Source: Cristatella mucedo
Lineage: Eukaryota > Bryozoa > Phylactolaemata > Cristatellidae
Length of the DNA: 64,000 nt
Direction: 5' to 3'
NCBI GenBank assembly: GCA_009760855.2
Contig: WPIO01000218.1
Coordinates: 242,690-306,689, forward strand
The notes under the pieces: model-generated
What the model was told of the DNA's origin: nothing
Seen by the model: the letters and a program-made list of their open reading frames with translations, nothing else
Database searches by the model: none
Made by a program: the position numbers and the translations under genes
Shown: positions 8,741 through 19,000 of the stretch, piece after piece
Numbering within the stretch: the stretch's first letter is position 1
Layout of the letters: each line of letters begins with the position of its first letter

Positions 8741-9529
8741 TAGCCGTGCTTCGATGCACTCATTTCTTCAGAATTGGTCACTCTTCTGCCAACTTTAAAA
8801 CGCGTTAGCTCCGCTGCGAGTAAGCAACCAATGGCCTATAGTAGCTCCATACGTTTGCAAGACGATTGGATCATTTAAACGGGCCAAAGTGTTGATACCA
8901 CACGCCAATCGGGTTTGAACGAGCTACAGGCAGATCGCTAGCATAGAAATCCGGTAGCAGGAATTACATTGAAGAGATTTTTGATGGAGTAGCAGCAGCC
9001 TAGGTGAGCAGCCAATGCGGTACGCTGCGTTTGCTTTTGTCGCCTCGTCCAAGCGTTTAAGCATAGGGAGATAAGAGATTACCGGCTACCTCCAATCTGT
9101 GGGGTTGGGGAAAGCGTTGCTCCATTCGCTCAAGCTTCACGCCATTCGTTCAAAATCCGCCACAAGCTTTACCCCGCCTAAAAAAAAGAGCAGCCTTGAT
9201 CACATCGCTCTACCTTCCAGCCTGATGTAGCTTTGCTCCGCCCGATATATCTTTGTCTCGCTTGCTTTAGTTTCGCCCTGCCTAATGCAGCATCACCTCG
9301 CGCTTTAGCGTAACTCAAACGAATAAGCGTTGCTCGGTCATGCGTTCTTAGTCGAGTGAGCCTCGACTTCGCTTGTACCTAACACCGCCCGTAACAGCGT
9401 CGCCTCGCTCGCCTTAGCCAGGCGCCGCCCGTTTAAAGAGCTAGCTGGTTAAACCGCCTCTTTTATTTAGCGACAGAGGAGTCCCAGCTAATAGCTATCA
9501 ACGCCGCATGCAGTGGACAAGAAAATATC

Positions 9530-9603
9530 GCGCACAGCAGAACTCGAACCCGCCACCCGGACGTGAAGAGCTAGCACCTTGCCGACTGGGCGAGCATGCT
9601 AGT
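9530..9603 (-). other. tRNA-like sequence (SINE head or tRNA pseudogene)
   Basis: On the minus strand there is a strong B box (GGGTTCGAGTTC) in a T-arm whose 5-bp stem pairs with two G-U pairs, and upstream a GCCCAGTCGGCAAGG element resembling an A box. The anticodon arm does not fold well and no acceptor stem closes, so this is not a functional tRNA gene. No LINE-type tail was found next to it. Confidence 0.5.
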
Positions 9604-9889
9604 ACAAACGTCGCACGTTTCGCTTTAGCACTGCTCCGCCTGAAATATCCTCCCCGCAATAATTTAGCTTCGACCACCCGATTAAACTTCGCCGGGCCTG
9701 ATTTAGTTTCGCTCTACCCGAATTAGCGTCGCCCCACCCATGCCGCTCAAGCTTTGAAGGGTCATTCACGATTTCACATTGTTCAGCATGGAAGAGCGGA
9801 AATAAGGTGATAGATCGCGTAACGGCATCAACCTTTTTTCACCATTTTCGTTTCTCGAGGACATTTTATTAGGGTACGAACATTTGGCT

Positions 9890-10088
9890 GGGGGCCGTCC
9901 ATAAACGACGTCACGCACCTAGGGGGGGGTTCAGACTTCTGTGGTGTTATACTTGAAGACTTATAGAAACTTAGCTTTGCGACGTTATATTTGAATGGGA
10001 GTCTGCCTTTTTGTGACGACTTGTGACGAGGGGGAGGGGGGGTGAAAAATCGGTCAAAATCACGTGACGTCGTTTATGGACGGCCCCC
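9890..10088. mobile_element. 199-bp MITE-like element with terminal inverted repeats
   Basis: The two ends are inverted copies: GGGGGCCGTCCATAAACGAC at the left and its reverse complement GTCGTTTATGGACGGCCCCC at the right, extending through ACGTCACG-like sequence to about 25 bp. The interior is short, non-coding and G-rich. No convincing target-site duplication was seen. This is a non-autonomous DNA transposon; the superfamily is not assigned. Confidence 0.75.
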
Positions 10089-10576
10089 TGCCTATTTCCA
10101 CCTAATGGAATCGCCATATTTTAATCAGTTATAAATGTATCAAATGGTTGCTGATTTTTCCAGCATAAGCACACTATAAATTGCTAATTGTTAAGTTTGA
10201 GGCTCCCTTCAGGGTCCATAGCTAAGCTGGAATTCAAAATCAGAAAGGAGAGTCGAAACCTCAATATTTTCAGCCCTGCCTAATTCTGCTTACGTCGGGA
10301 TTGCCAGCAGAATTTTCTAAAGTTACTTTGGCTCGTGCGACGTTAATGTTAACACCTGCATAGATAATAAATTAAAACCTACATAGATAATACTTTCCGC
10401 CAACAAAGAATTCCTTAGTGATGTAGCCCTTGCCGTAGCTGACCCAGTGCCGTACAGAAAATGAAAATGATGAGCAATAAATTCAAATCGAATGACTTGT
10501 GAGAATCTTTTATATTGTGTAACATACCGACAAAACAAATTTATAGTAAGCTGTGAATACTTTCGTTTTCAACTCT

Positions 10577-11045
10577 AGTAATAATAATAATATAATAATA
10601 ATGTACTTGATAAAGCACCCTCAGAGAACTTAATCTCTTTCTGGGCGCTTTACATTTGCTGCAAAGGGAAATACAATTGAATGGTAAGTAAAATCATGCT
10701 TGAAAAACAAACAAAATGAATAATATGGTTAGGGTTAGGAGTGACATGCACAGGGTCGGCATGCAAATGTGGTTAGTGGCAGCATGCAGTGTAAGCACGC
10801 ATAAGCACATGAAAGACGAATCACAGGGACCTACTAAATGCTGTCCTAAACAGATGTGTTTGCAAGTTCCTTTTAAATGTGGTCAGGTCAGGGGATGTTC
10901 TGACTCAGGTTGGGAGGGGGTTCCAAGCTTTAGGAGCATACGAACTAAATGCACGGTCTCCAAAGGATTTAAGGTTTGTACGAGGTATTTGTAGGCTGTT
11001 GGATTCCGAAAAGCGGGTGGTACGAGGCTTATCCTGTGGTAAGTC
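10577..11045 (-). mobile_element. Family A LINE 3' fragment
   Basis: It starts with the (TAA)n complement of the tail, then TTGATAAAGCACCCTCAGAG and the conserved hairpin, followed on the minus strand by the end of the family A ORF ('PKAWN'-type block). The 3' region is well preserved relative to other copies; the ORF portion is 5'-truncated and frameshifted. It matches the copies at 28.3, 37.2 and 63.2 kb. Confidence 0.85.
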
Positions 11046-11216
11046 GGTATGGCGTCCCTTAAAAAAAAAAAGAAATATCAAAATGGATCGGATTTCTTGG
11101 GGAGCGAAATCCTTACATCATTGCAGCATATTTCTACCTCCTGACTCAAGTCTGACAAGATTGACATATCATACAAATACAATTTGCAGAAGATTTATAG
11201 TTTTTGCTTGTTAGCG

Positions 11217-11306
11217 GAGGATGATCCCCTGATGCACCGTCTTATTGAGGATGATCCGCTGATGCACCTTCTTATTGAGAATGATCTGCTGATGCACCTT
11301 TTTATT
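11217..11306 (+). repeat. Three 30-bp tandem repeats
   Basis: The unit GAGGATGATCCCCTGATGCA plus 10 nt is repeated three times with small differences. In one plus frame it reads as a decapeptide repeat (EDDPLMHRLI, EDDPLMHLLI, ENDLLMHLFI) in a 63-codon ORF (11184-11375). No other evidence of a gene is present, so coding status is doubtful. Confidence 0.6.
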
Positions 11307-11667
11307 GAGTGGCCATTACATTTTTCGTTAACAAGTTTTAGCGATATATTGTACAGGGTTTTTCGTACTAGTTAGGCAGTCCGTGCGTGACAATATGCTG
11401 TCAATTAAATACAGAATAATAATTTCGTAATAAGCTGTATATATCTGCTAATTTGATTTTTTCATAGGCAGTCTTATGTTTTTAAAATATTCAGCCCGTT
11501 TACTGTGTTGCAGTCAGCAGTAGAAAAACAACGAATATATTTTACATACACTACGAGAAATTTCGAATACAACTAGCAATTTTTCCTAGCTATGAAGTGC
11601 TTCACTGCTTCGGATATTGCAATACGAGTCATTTTTGATGAGACATAAAACATTATTAGCACAATAT

Positions 11668-11859
11668 TCAGACAAGCAAGTAAATAATAGCAGGGTTTTC
11701 AAGTCCAAAGAAATTTACAACGAGTCCATCTCGAATTAAAATTCTATTCCCGACGTGTAGTTTGCTGTACATAGCTTCCTGCAGAATTTCATCTTCTCCC
11801 ATGGTTTCTGTGTAGCTGATAAGATCTCCATTGTCGATATTTGTCGTCACTTGTAATAC
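11668..11859 (-). CDS. Possible terminal exon of an unidentified host gene
   Basis: A pyrimidine-rich acceptor (CCTTTTCTTTTGTTGAAG) precedes a 64-codon frame that ends with TGA at 11668-11670. The peptide is balanced in composition ('VTTNIDNGDLISYTETMGED', 'KLHVGNRILIRDGLVVNFFG') and resembles ordinary globular coding sequence. An overlapping alternative frame starting further upstream ('INELVQEDPAFSFVEG') is also open, so the reading is not certain. A possible upstream exon on the same strand lies at 11990-12232. I cannot name the protein. Confidence 0.35.
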   Translation of the reverse strand, partial: VLQVTTNIDNGDLISYTETMGEDEILQEAMYSKLHVGNRILIRDGLVVNFFGLENPAIIYLLV

Positions 11860-11989
11860 CTTCAACAAAAGAAAAGGCTGGATCTTCTTGAACTAATTCA
11901 TTGATAACAAAAAATGCAATCTATTATCATTGTGGGTACACAAGAGGCTCCAGTCAATGCATTTACCAAGGCCCTACGCGATTGCAAAA

Positions 11990-12232
11990 TCACGCTGGCT
12001 TCATATACATGCACTTGGCTGCTTTAAGGAAAATTAATGATAAAATAAATGACCGTTCGTCGACATGACCGGATCGTTGACCTCTCGAATGACAAAACTT
12101 GCTGATGTCTACTGCGATTCTATGGATTTTAGATACTATATTCCTGTGCTCAAAGACCGTTAGGTAAAGAAAAATCTGCTCTGCATCTCCTATACTGTAT
12201 AATTCGCTACTACAATTCATAGGCATTAACAT
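11990..12232 (-). CDS. Possible host exon or ORF, 80 codons
   Basis: The minus-strand ORF contains 'YSIGDAEQIFLYLTVFEHRN' and 'IHRIAVDISKFCHSRG', with a natural amino acid balance and no TE similarity that I recognise. It lies directly upstream of the possible exon at 11668-11859 on the same strand. Splice sites are not clear. It may be part of the same gene or a chance ORF. Confidence 0.25.
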   Translation of the reverse strand: MLMPMNCSSELYSIGDAEQIFLYLTVFEHRNIVSKIHRIAVDISKFCHSRGQRSGHVDERSFILSLIFLKAAKCMYMKPA

Positions 12233-12498
12233 CTACTATTCTTTTGTCGACTGCGACACCTTTTTTCAGACCATGCGGGACAGCTACTTCCACATTACTC
12301 ACTATCACAAGTGCCCTCCTGACTCAGCTATGCTGTTCAATTTCTCTCTCCTTAGTGGCAAGACACCTGTCGGCGAACGAGTGGCTGCCGGATGCAGCGT
12401 AGGCTCAGACTGCAGAGTGTGCCATTGAAACATTTCCTGCGTAATAGCCACTTATCGGCATGGCCTTGTGGAGTTGCAGATGACGATACATTATAATA
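12232..12498 (+). mobile_element. Family B LINE 3' end, old
   Basis: It resembles the family B 3' terminus: a CTACTTCCACATTACTCACT block, then GTGGAGTTGCAGATGACGAT and a degraded ATACATTATAATAC tail. Divergence from the younger copies is high. No intact ORF remains. Confidence 0.65.
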
Positions 12499-12559
12499 CG
12501 TTAAACGTCCTTAGCGAAAGCCACGGCCATACCAGCAAAGCAATCACAAGTCGAATACC

Positions 12560-12699
12560 ATATAGCTGTCAACACAGGGCATGTCAACCTCACACCTTAC
12601 TAGCAAGTTCCAGTCTGGCTTTAGAGCTGATCACTTCACAGAGTCAGCATTGCTTAGGGTATACAACGACCTACTTCAAAATGCATACATGGGTAGAGT
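12560..12699 (+). mobile_element. Family A LINE, 5' side of the Ty3 insertion
   Basis: One frame reads 'SKFQSGFRADHFTESALLRV' then 'YNDLLQNAYMGRV', the fingers region of a CR1/L2/Jockey-type reverse transcriptase. The sequence stops at 12699 where the Ty3 LTR begins. It resumes at 20923 with the next codons of the same domain, so the two pieces were one LINE before the Ty3 insertion. Sequence upstream of 12560 is too diverged to place. Confidence 0.85.
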
Positions 12700-13846
12700 T
12701 GCACTGGTGCAGCTCTCAGCTTAGCCGCGATGGGAGCCCTTGCCTTAGAGGGGGGGGTCGACTAGGGCGCCTAGTCCAGACCCAGCTCCTGACTCACCTA
12801 GCTCAGGTTAGAATGGAGCTTTATGCAGGCGATGCGGTTAGGAGATGGAGCGACTAATGTGGTTGTCTTAGCGGGTTCGACTTGGACAGCTAGTACAAGC
12901 CCGACTCCTGGTCTACCCGCTAAAGTTAGAATGAAACCTGGTGCAGACGTTGCGGTCAGGATGTGCACCGACTAATATGCTGAAGTAGAAATAGCAGCGG
13001 CGCGCGAGGTCAGGAGTGGAAAGGAGAGAGAATATAATGAGACGAGTGAGAGCTTACTCGGACAGCTTGGGTAGTCGAGAGAGACTACGCCCCGAGAGCT
13101 GAGAGAGCTTGGGTAGTCGAGAGAGACTACGCCCCGAGAGCTGAGACAGCTTGGGTAGTCGAGAGAGACTACGCCCCGAGAGCTGAGAGAGCTTGGGTAG
13201 TCGAGAGAGACTACGCCCAGAGAGCTGAGACAGCTTGGGTAGTCGAGAGAGACTACGCCCCGAGAGCTGAGACAGCTTGGGTAGTCGAGAGAGACTACGC
13301 CCCGAGAGCTGAGACAGCTTGGGTAGTCGAGCAGAGACGACGCCCCGAGAGCTCAGGGCTGCAGCTTGGTAGTCGAGGCGAGACTACGCTTCAAGAGCAC
13401 GAGAGGCAAACCTACGGCGACGAACAGCTAAGTGCAACTTAGACTTCGCAGTTGTGTTCTGCCGGGCTACTCAGTTAGCTGCTCGTATCTTTGGGGTGCT
13501 GTAGCAACCCGCCCTTCGCAATTGCTAGCGACGCGCGCATAGGTTAGTGTATTATACCCGGGCTTCGGGAGTTCGCGAAGTTAACTCCGTCGGTCCGGTA
13601 CGCGCCGCGTAAACGCACAGGGTAGTTGGTTATACTCGGGCTTCGGGAGTTCGCGCAGTTAACTCCGTCGGTCCGGTACGCGCCGCGTAAAGCGCTTGCG
13701 CCGGCGCGTAACCACTACTAACAGGCCCACAATAAACTGTTGCTTTCGGCACCCAGTTGTGGCCGCCTGTGTTTTAACCGCACTGCAGCACTGCATCACA
13801 CAGTCCACCGGTAGAGAACCGGGGGACGAACCTCTACGCGGTTACA
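12700..13846 (+). repeat. 5' LTR of the Ty3 element (1147 bp)
   Basis: It starts TGCACTGGTGCAGCTCTCAG and ends CTACGCGGTTACA. Contents include a TATAAT-like box at about 13033, a 42-bp tandem array (13058-13370), a duplicated block of about 75 bp with 'TTAACTCCGTCGGTCCGGTA' (about 13555 and 13634) and an AATAAA signal at 13731-13736. It is 130 bp longer than the 3' LTR, which is explained by three extra 42-bp units plus four single-base homopolymer differences. Confidence 0.95.
13058..13370 (+). repeat. 42-bp tandem repeat inside the 5' LTR
   Basis: The unit begins AGCTTGGGTAGTCGAGAGAG and ends CCCCGAGAGCTGAGAC. About eight copies are present, the last two diverged. The matching array in the 3' LTR (about 20270-20475) has five. 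Each unit contains inverted GTAGTC/GACTAC, so each could form a small hairpin. It lies just after the probable TATA box, in the region expected to be the start of the transcript. Confidence 0.9.
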
Positions 13847-13848
13847 TT

Positions 13849-13860
13849 TGGTGACCCTGC
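13849..13860 (+). promoter_or_regulatory. Primer binding site
   Basis: TGGTGACCCTGC starts two bases after the LTR end. It begins with TGG, complementary to a tRNA 3' CCA, and TGGTGACCC matches the PBS form used by several metazoan Ty3 elements. The complementary tRNA identity is not settled by this short match. Confidence 0.75.
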
Positions 13861-13903
13861 TTTTGATTCGAAACACTTGCAACCTTCTTGATTGGACGTG
13901 GGG

Positions 13904-16022
13904 ATGGCGTCGTTTAACGGTTCGGGGCTATTGAATAACTCCGGCCCAGCGTTCGACATTCTGCAGGCGAGCATAAACGATCGCGCTATTTTTGCTTCGA
14001 TCAGTCGCGATTTGACTGAGCGTTTACGCGTGCTTGAGGAAGAGAACGCGCAGCTACGCGCGGCGGCGGCTTCGCGGGTCAGCCGCCCCAGCGCCAGCAC
14101 ACCAGCCGGGTCGGTAACTTCGCCGCCGACCGGCACCCCGCCAGCTGCGCCGCACGGTGCTCCGACCGTACTTCATTCGCCATCGCAGTACGTGGTCGGT
14201 CTCTTACCGCACCCGGAGGGGTATGCTGCGCCCACCGCCTTGCGACGCGCCGTACGTTACGACGTGCCCGGCAGGAGTCGCTCCGCCGCACGCTGCTCAT
14301 GCTTCGCACGCTGCTCATGCTTCGCACGCTGCTCATGCTTCGCACGCTGCTCATGCTTCGCACGCTGCTCATGCTTCGCACGCTGCTCATGCTGCTTCGC
14401 ACGCTGCTCATGCTTCGCACGCTGCTCATGCTTCGCACGCTGCTCATGCTTCGCACGCTGCTCATGCTTCGCACGCTGCTCATGCTTCGCACGCTGCTCA
14501 TGCTTCGCACGCTGCGACCGCTATCTTTCCTTCACCCCGCGCGGAGCCTTTTTCTGCTAACCCTGCTTCCGGTGGCGCGGCGAGCTATCCGCGGCCGGAC
14601 CATTCGGAAAAGCCACAGGCGCACTCGGACGCCGCCCTTATTTTCACGCCGGCGGCTAATGCGAGCGGAGACTACGCCCGACCTGTCGCTAGCCCGCGCG
14701 CTGAGCAGACTCCTCGCACGGCTGAGCCGGCATTGCCGAGCCGGATCTTCGTTGTGCCCGCACCCACAGCCTCATTTGACGGGAGCGTAGAGGCCTCGCC
14801 GCTGCAACTGGCACCTTTCCGGGGGGACCTGACGGACTCCTTCCCACGGTGGATCAGCGACTATGAGGTACTTTCTAGGTCCTGCGGATGGTCTCCGGAC
14901 CTTCAGCTATTGCGCTTGGGGGCATATTTTCGCGGCCGAGCGCTCGACGTATATTGCTCGGTCTATGAACGGCTCTGCGCTGAGCCAGGCCAGCGATGTA
15001 CATTTGAGGAAATGAAAGGTGAACTGGTGCGAACGTTCACCGCTGGCGTGCGTCGCGATGCTGTTCGCGGGGCCCTACACGGTTGTCGCCAGGGCGCTTC
15101 GCAAAGCGTTTATGATTTCTATAGACACCTTGTAGATACTGCAGCCGTCGCTTACCCTACTACTCTGCAGGCGGACCATGACGCTATGGTCCTCTCCTTG
15201 TTCATTGGGGGCCTTCATCCCGACATTAGCGGCGCCGTCTTTGCCAAAGACTGTGCCTGCCTAGACGAAGCTCTAGCTTTCGTTGAAAGATGCGAAGCCA
15301 ACCCTCGCTTCTTCAGTCGCGGGGCTGCTTCTGCCGCGAACGCCGGCGACCAAGGCCACCCATACCCATCAGGAAGGGATAGGGCCCCTATTTCGCGCGA
15401 TATAGAGAGTAAGGTGGATGCATTGGCCGGGCAAATGACCAAGGTGTGTGACCTGCTTGCCGAGGGGAAGAGGGAAAACTTCGACCCCACCCGTAGACAA
15501 TCATACGAGCCCCGCCCGGCGCCGCGTAAGCCCTTTAATTCTTCATCCGGCTTCCATACCAAGGAAGGCCGCCCCCTCTGCAGGATTTGTTCCAAACCAG
15601 GCCACACCGCTGGTAACTGCCCACAGGCCGACCTGACCATCGGGCGTAGGCCATTCGCACACAACAGTCGGCGGTCCGACGACCGGGTGCAGGCTGCCAT
15701 GGGTCACAGGAATGGCTGGGCGGACGCAGGACGTGGCAGGCCGTTCCATTACGAGTCGGCTGATCGAAGCCCTAGCGAGCCAGTATGCTACAATCCAGGT
15801 GGTTCCCCTCCACACCTTTCGGCCTGGCAACCCCATGGGCCGGAATCTTCCGGTTCTCTTGGTGGGAGTAGGGACGCGAACTATGCTTCGGCTGGGTGGA
15901 TACCTTCATCCTCGACCGGCGTCCAGACACAGCCCATGGCTGGCCAGGTATCTGAGAGCGGTTTTGGTCGTGATGGCTGCGGTTTCTGGGACGCTCGGTC
16001 GGCACCGTCTCAACAGGAGTGA
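13904..16022 (+). pseudogene. gag: Ty3 gag polyprotein
   Basis: ATG 13904 (MASFNGSGLL) is the first good start after the PBS. An N-terminal coiled-coil-like segment ('LRVLEEENAQLRAAAA') leads into a Pro/Ala-rich region, an 18-bp coding repeat (HAAHAS units, 14283-14515), a capsid-like helical region ('LAPFRGDLTDSFPRWISDYE' to 'ALAFVERCEA') and a CX2CX4HX4C zinc knuckle (CRICSKPGHTAGNC, 15579-15620). A change of frame is needed between about 14200 and 14280, next to GGGG at 14217-14220. The frame ends at TGA 16020-16022 and continues without another stop into protease. Gag would form the particle and bind RNA. Confidence 0.85.
14283..14515 (+). repeat. 18-bp coding minisatellite in gag
   Basis: The unit CACGCTGCTCATGCTTCG is repeated about 13 times, one copy carrying an extra GCT. 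It has no stop in any plus frame (HAAHAS, LLMLRT or ARCSCF) and the minus strand is open too. The HAAHAS frame is the one continuous with the capsid and knuckle. The repeat probably varies in copy number between insertions. Confidence 0.9.
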
Positions 16023-16029
16023 CTAGCAC
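16017..16029 (+). promoter_or_regulatory. Probable stop-codon readthrough site between gag and pol
   Basis: Gag ends CAG GAG TGA CTA GCA, and the protease follows in the same frame with no further stop for 176 codons. TGA followed by CTAG is the known high-efficiency eukaryotic readthrough context. Readthrough would set the Gag to Gag-Pol ratio in place of the frameshift many Ty3 elements use. Context and frame are direct observations; activity is inference. Confidence 0.65.
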
Positions 16030-19000
16030 GGGCGCCGATGCGGCATGAAGCCGTGGACACCGGGCCCCCCGCCCCACACACCATCGCCCCACACACCATC
16101 GCGCTGGTGAAGGTGAATGGTGTCCTGATCCCTGCACTATGGGACACCGGTGCGAATATTTCCTTGATATCGGCCTCCCTCGCCCAACGGTTGTGTCTCC
16201 CCTTATCGATGGTGTTTGTTCGGGCCTCCAGTATAACGGGTTCTACCCTACCTATAATCGGGGCCGTGACAGCGAGCGTGCAAGTGGGAAGCATCACCCG
16301 CGAGCACCAATTGTATGTCACCACCGAGTCTCTGCAACCGCTGCTGCTGGGTACCAACTTTCTTGCTACTCTACCGCCCGTCACGTACGACTATAGGCAC
16401 GGAGCCGTGCAGGTGGGTGACCACCATCTACCGCTTGTAGGTCCCTCTGAGGCTGTACCTCCTCCGCCCCAGGTGTGCCTTGCGACAGACATCACGATTG
16501 CCCCACGCTGCCAACGCTTACTGCAGGGCGTAATGGAGGGACCCCTACATTAGGTCTTCTCCTTTTCGAGGCAAATGCTGACCGACTTAATGGTAAAGGG
16601 CTCACAGCTGCTCGGGCCGTGGTGGCTCCGATGGGCGGACTTCTGCCAGTTAGAATCTTAAATATGTCAACATGTCCGGTTTTTCTGAAAAAAGGGACCT
16701 GCATCGGCTTCGCTGAACCGGTGTTCCCTGCCGCCAACTCTCCTGACAGACGGCCCCCCACCAACCGCGTGGGCTTCGTCGGTACGGATAGTGTGCAATT
16801 CAACCTATCCCAGTCGGATCTCTCTGAGACCCAGAAAAGAGCCCTCACTCAATTGTTGTCGACCTTTTGCGATGTATTCGCGACCAACAATCTGGACCTC
16901 GGCCTAATGGACTCTGTCACCCACAGGATTGACACTCGCAACGCAGCGCCTATTCAATGTAGGCCGTATCCGGTCCCCCAGGCCCTGCGACACGAAATTG
17001 TCCATCAGATCGACGATATGTTGGAAGGAGGAATCATTGAGCCCAGTGTTGGCCCGTGGTCCTCTCCTGTCATCCTGGTGAAGAAGAAGGATGGTACTTA
17101 CCGGTTCTGCCTATACTATAGGAAGTTGAACTCGGTCACTGTTAAGGACTGTTATCCGCTACCTCGACCCGATGAGGTCAGCCAGTTGTTGGGTGGGGCA
17201 CGCTACTTTAGTACGCTAGATTTAGCATCGGGATATTGGCAGGTTGCCGTTCACCCCGACGATAGACAGAAGACTGCGTTCACCACTTATCGAGGGAAAT
17301 TCCAATTTTTGAAAATGAGTTTCGGGCTATGTAATGCGCCTAGCACATTTCAGGCGTGCCATGGACTATTGTCTAGCCAATCTCAACTGGTCCGAATGCC
17401 TTGTCTACCTAGACGACATTCTGATATTCTCGAGAACCTTTGAGGACCATTTGTCGCGTCTGTCGAGAGTCTTGGAGCGCCTACGCTCCAATGGTCTTAA
17501 GGTAAAACCGTCAAAATGCCAATTCGCGCGGCAAACAGTACGCTACCTTGGGCATATGTTGTCATCTGCTGGGATGCGGCCAGACCCCGAGAACGTCGCC
17601 AAGGTGAAGGCATACCCGCGATCACACTCGCTCGCCACAGTGCGTCAGTTCCTGGGGTTGGTGTCATACTATCGCAAGTTTATCCCTGCTTTTGCTAAAG
17701 TGGCTACACCGTTGACCAATCTGCTCCGCAAGGCCAAGCGTTTTGAATGGACTGCAGATTGCGAACAAGCATTCGCTGTTCTCCGGGACCATCTGAGTAG
17801 GGAGCCGGTTCTTCGATTTCCAGATTTTTCAATACCCTTCGTGCTCTGCACTGACGCAAGCGCAGCTGCTGTAGGGGCAGTGCTAGGACAAGTAGTTGAT
17901 GGCAAAGAGCACCCCGTCGCCTACTACAGCCGCGTCTTAAACGATACCGAACGCCGTTATTCGACTGTCGAACGAGAGGCTCTTGCGGTAGTGACTGCCG
18001 TACGCCACTTCCGCGGGTATCTGTATGGACACAAGTTCTTGGTCCTCACCGACCATCAACCACTCGTATGGGTCCTGCGAGGCAACCATGACTCCAACCG
18101 CTTGGCTCGGTGGGGTCTTGAATTGCAGGAGTATGACATGGAGGTCCGGTACCGTTGCGGCAAGGCTAATTCCAACGCCGACGCCCTCTCGCGTGTTCCT
18201 ACTGAACCGGAGCATCAAGTAGCTAATGCTATTATGGCCGCTGTGGCTGACCCAACCTTCGTCCGCGAGGCTCAAAATTGCGATCCGTTGCTGTACTGTG
18301 TACTGGCCACGTTACAGGGCCATGATCGAAGCAACTGCTCTGCTGAGCATATCCGCTATGCCAACGCTGAGCTGGACATGTTTGCAATCATGCCGAACGG
18401 CTGCCTTTACCGAAAGGATCCAGCTCGGCGAAACAGGCAACTAGTTTTACCGGCTCACCTGAGGGTATGCGTCTTGCGAGAATGCCATGACGGCCTCTTT
18501 GGAGCTCATCTAGGGCGACAGAAGACGCTTAAAAAAATTCAGGATAAGTATTTCTGGCCAAGCATGACCGAGGACGTCGCTACCTGGGTGAGGACGTGCG
18601 TTTCATGCCACACTAGAAAGCCCCCAAAGGAGAGGGCTCGGGTGCCCCTCCAAAGCATCCCCGTAGAACGACCGTGGCAGAGAGTCGCCATGGACATCGT
18701 GCAGATGCCTGTCTCTGGCGCGGGAAACCGCTATCTGTTGGTAATGACCGACTGTTTCACCAAGTGGCCAGAGGTTCGCGCGATTCCCGACCAAACGGCC
18801 TCCACGTGTGCACGCGTGTTCGTTGAGGAGATTGTATGCCGACATGGCGTACCCGAGCAAATCCTCTCAGATCGTGGTGCTAATTTCCTTTCTCGAATGA
18901 TGGAATGCGTGTGCCGCCTACTCTCTGTTGAACGGCTCCATACATCCCCGTATCATCCTCAAACAGACGGTCTAGTTGAACGTTTTAATCGTACGCTGGT

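Larger units (their letters stand above)
8380..9760. repeat. Degenerate tandem-like 'TTTAGCTTCGC..CCGCC' sequence
   Basis: Short variants of a roughly 20-25 nt unit recur irregularly, for example TTTAGCTTCG, TTTAGTTTCGC, TTTGCTCCGCCCG, TTTCGCTTTAGC and TTAGCGTCGCCCCACC, mainly at 8400-8460, 9150-9430 and 9620-9760. The units are diverged and interrupted by unrelated sequence. It looks like an old minisatellite that has decayed. No coding potential. Confidence 0.5.

Noticed and set aside
11868..11960. Alternative frame resembling a SURP-like 'DPAFSFVEG' stretch
   Set aside because: Match is short and competes with the 11668-11859 frame; not enough to assign a spliceosomal gene.
13058..13370. 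CRISPR-like array of 42-bp repeats
   Set aside because: Units are directly adjacent without spacers and lie in a retrotransposon LTR.
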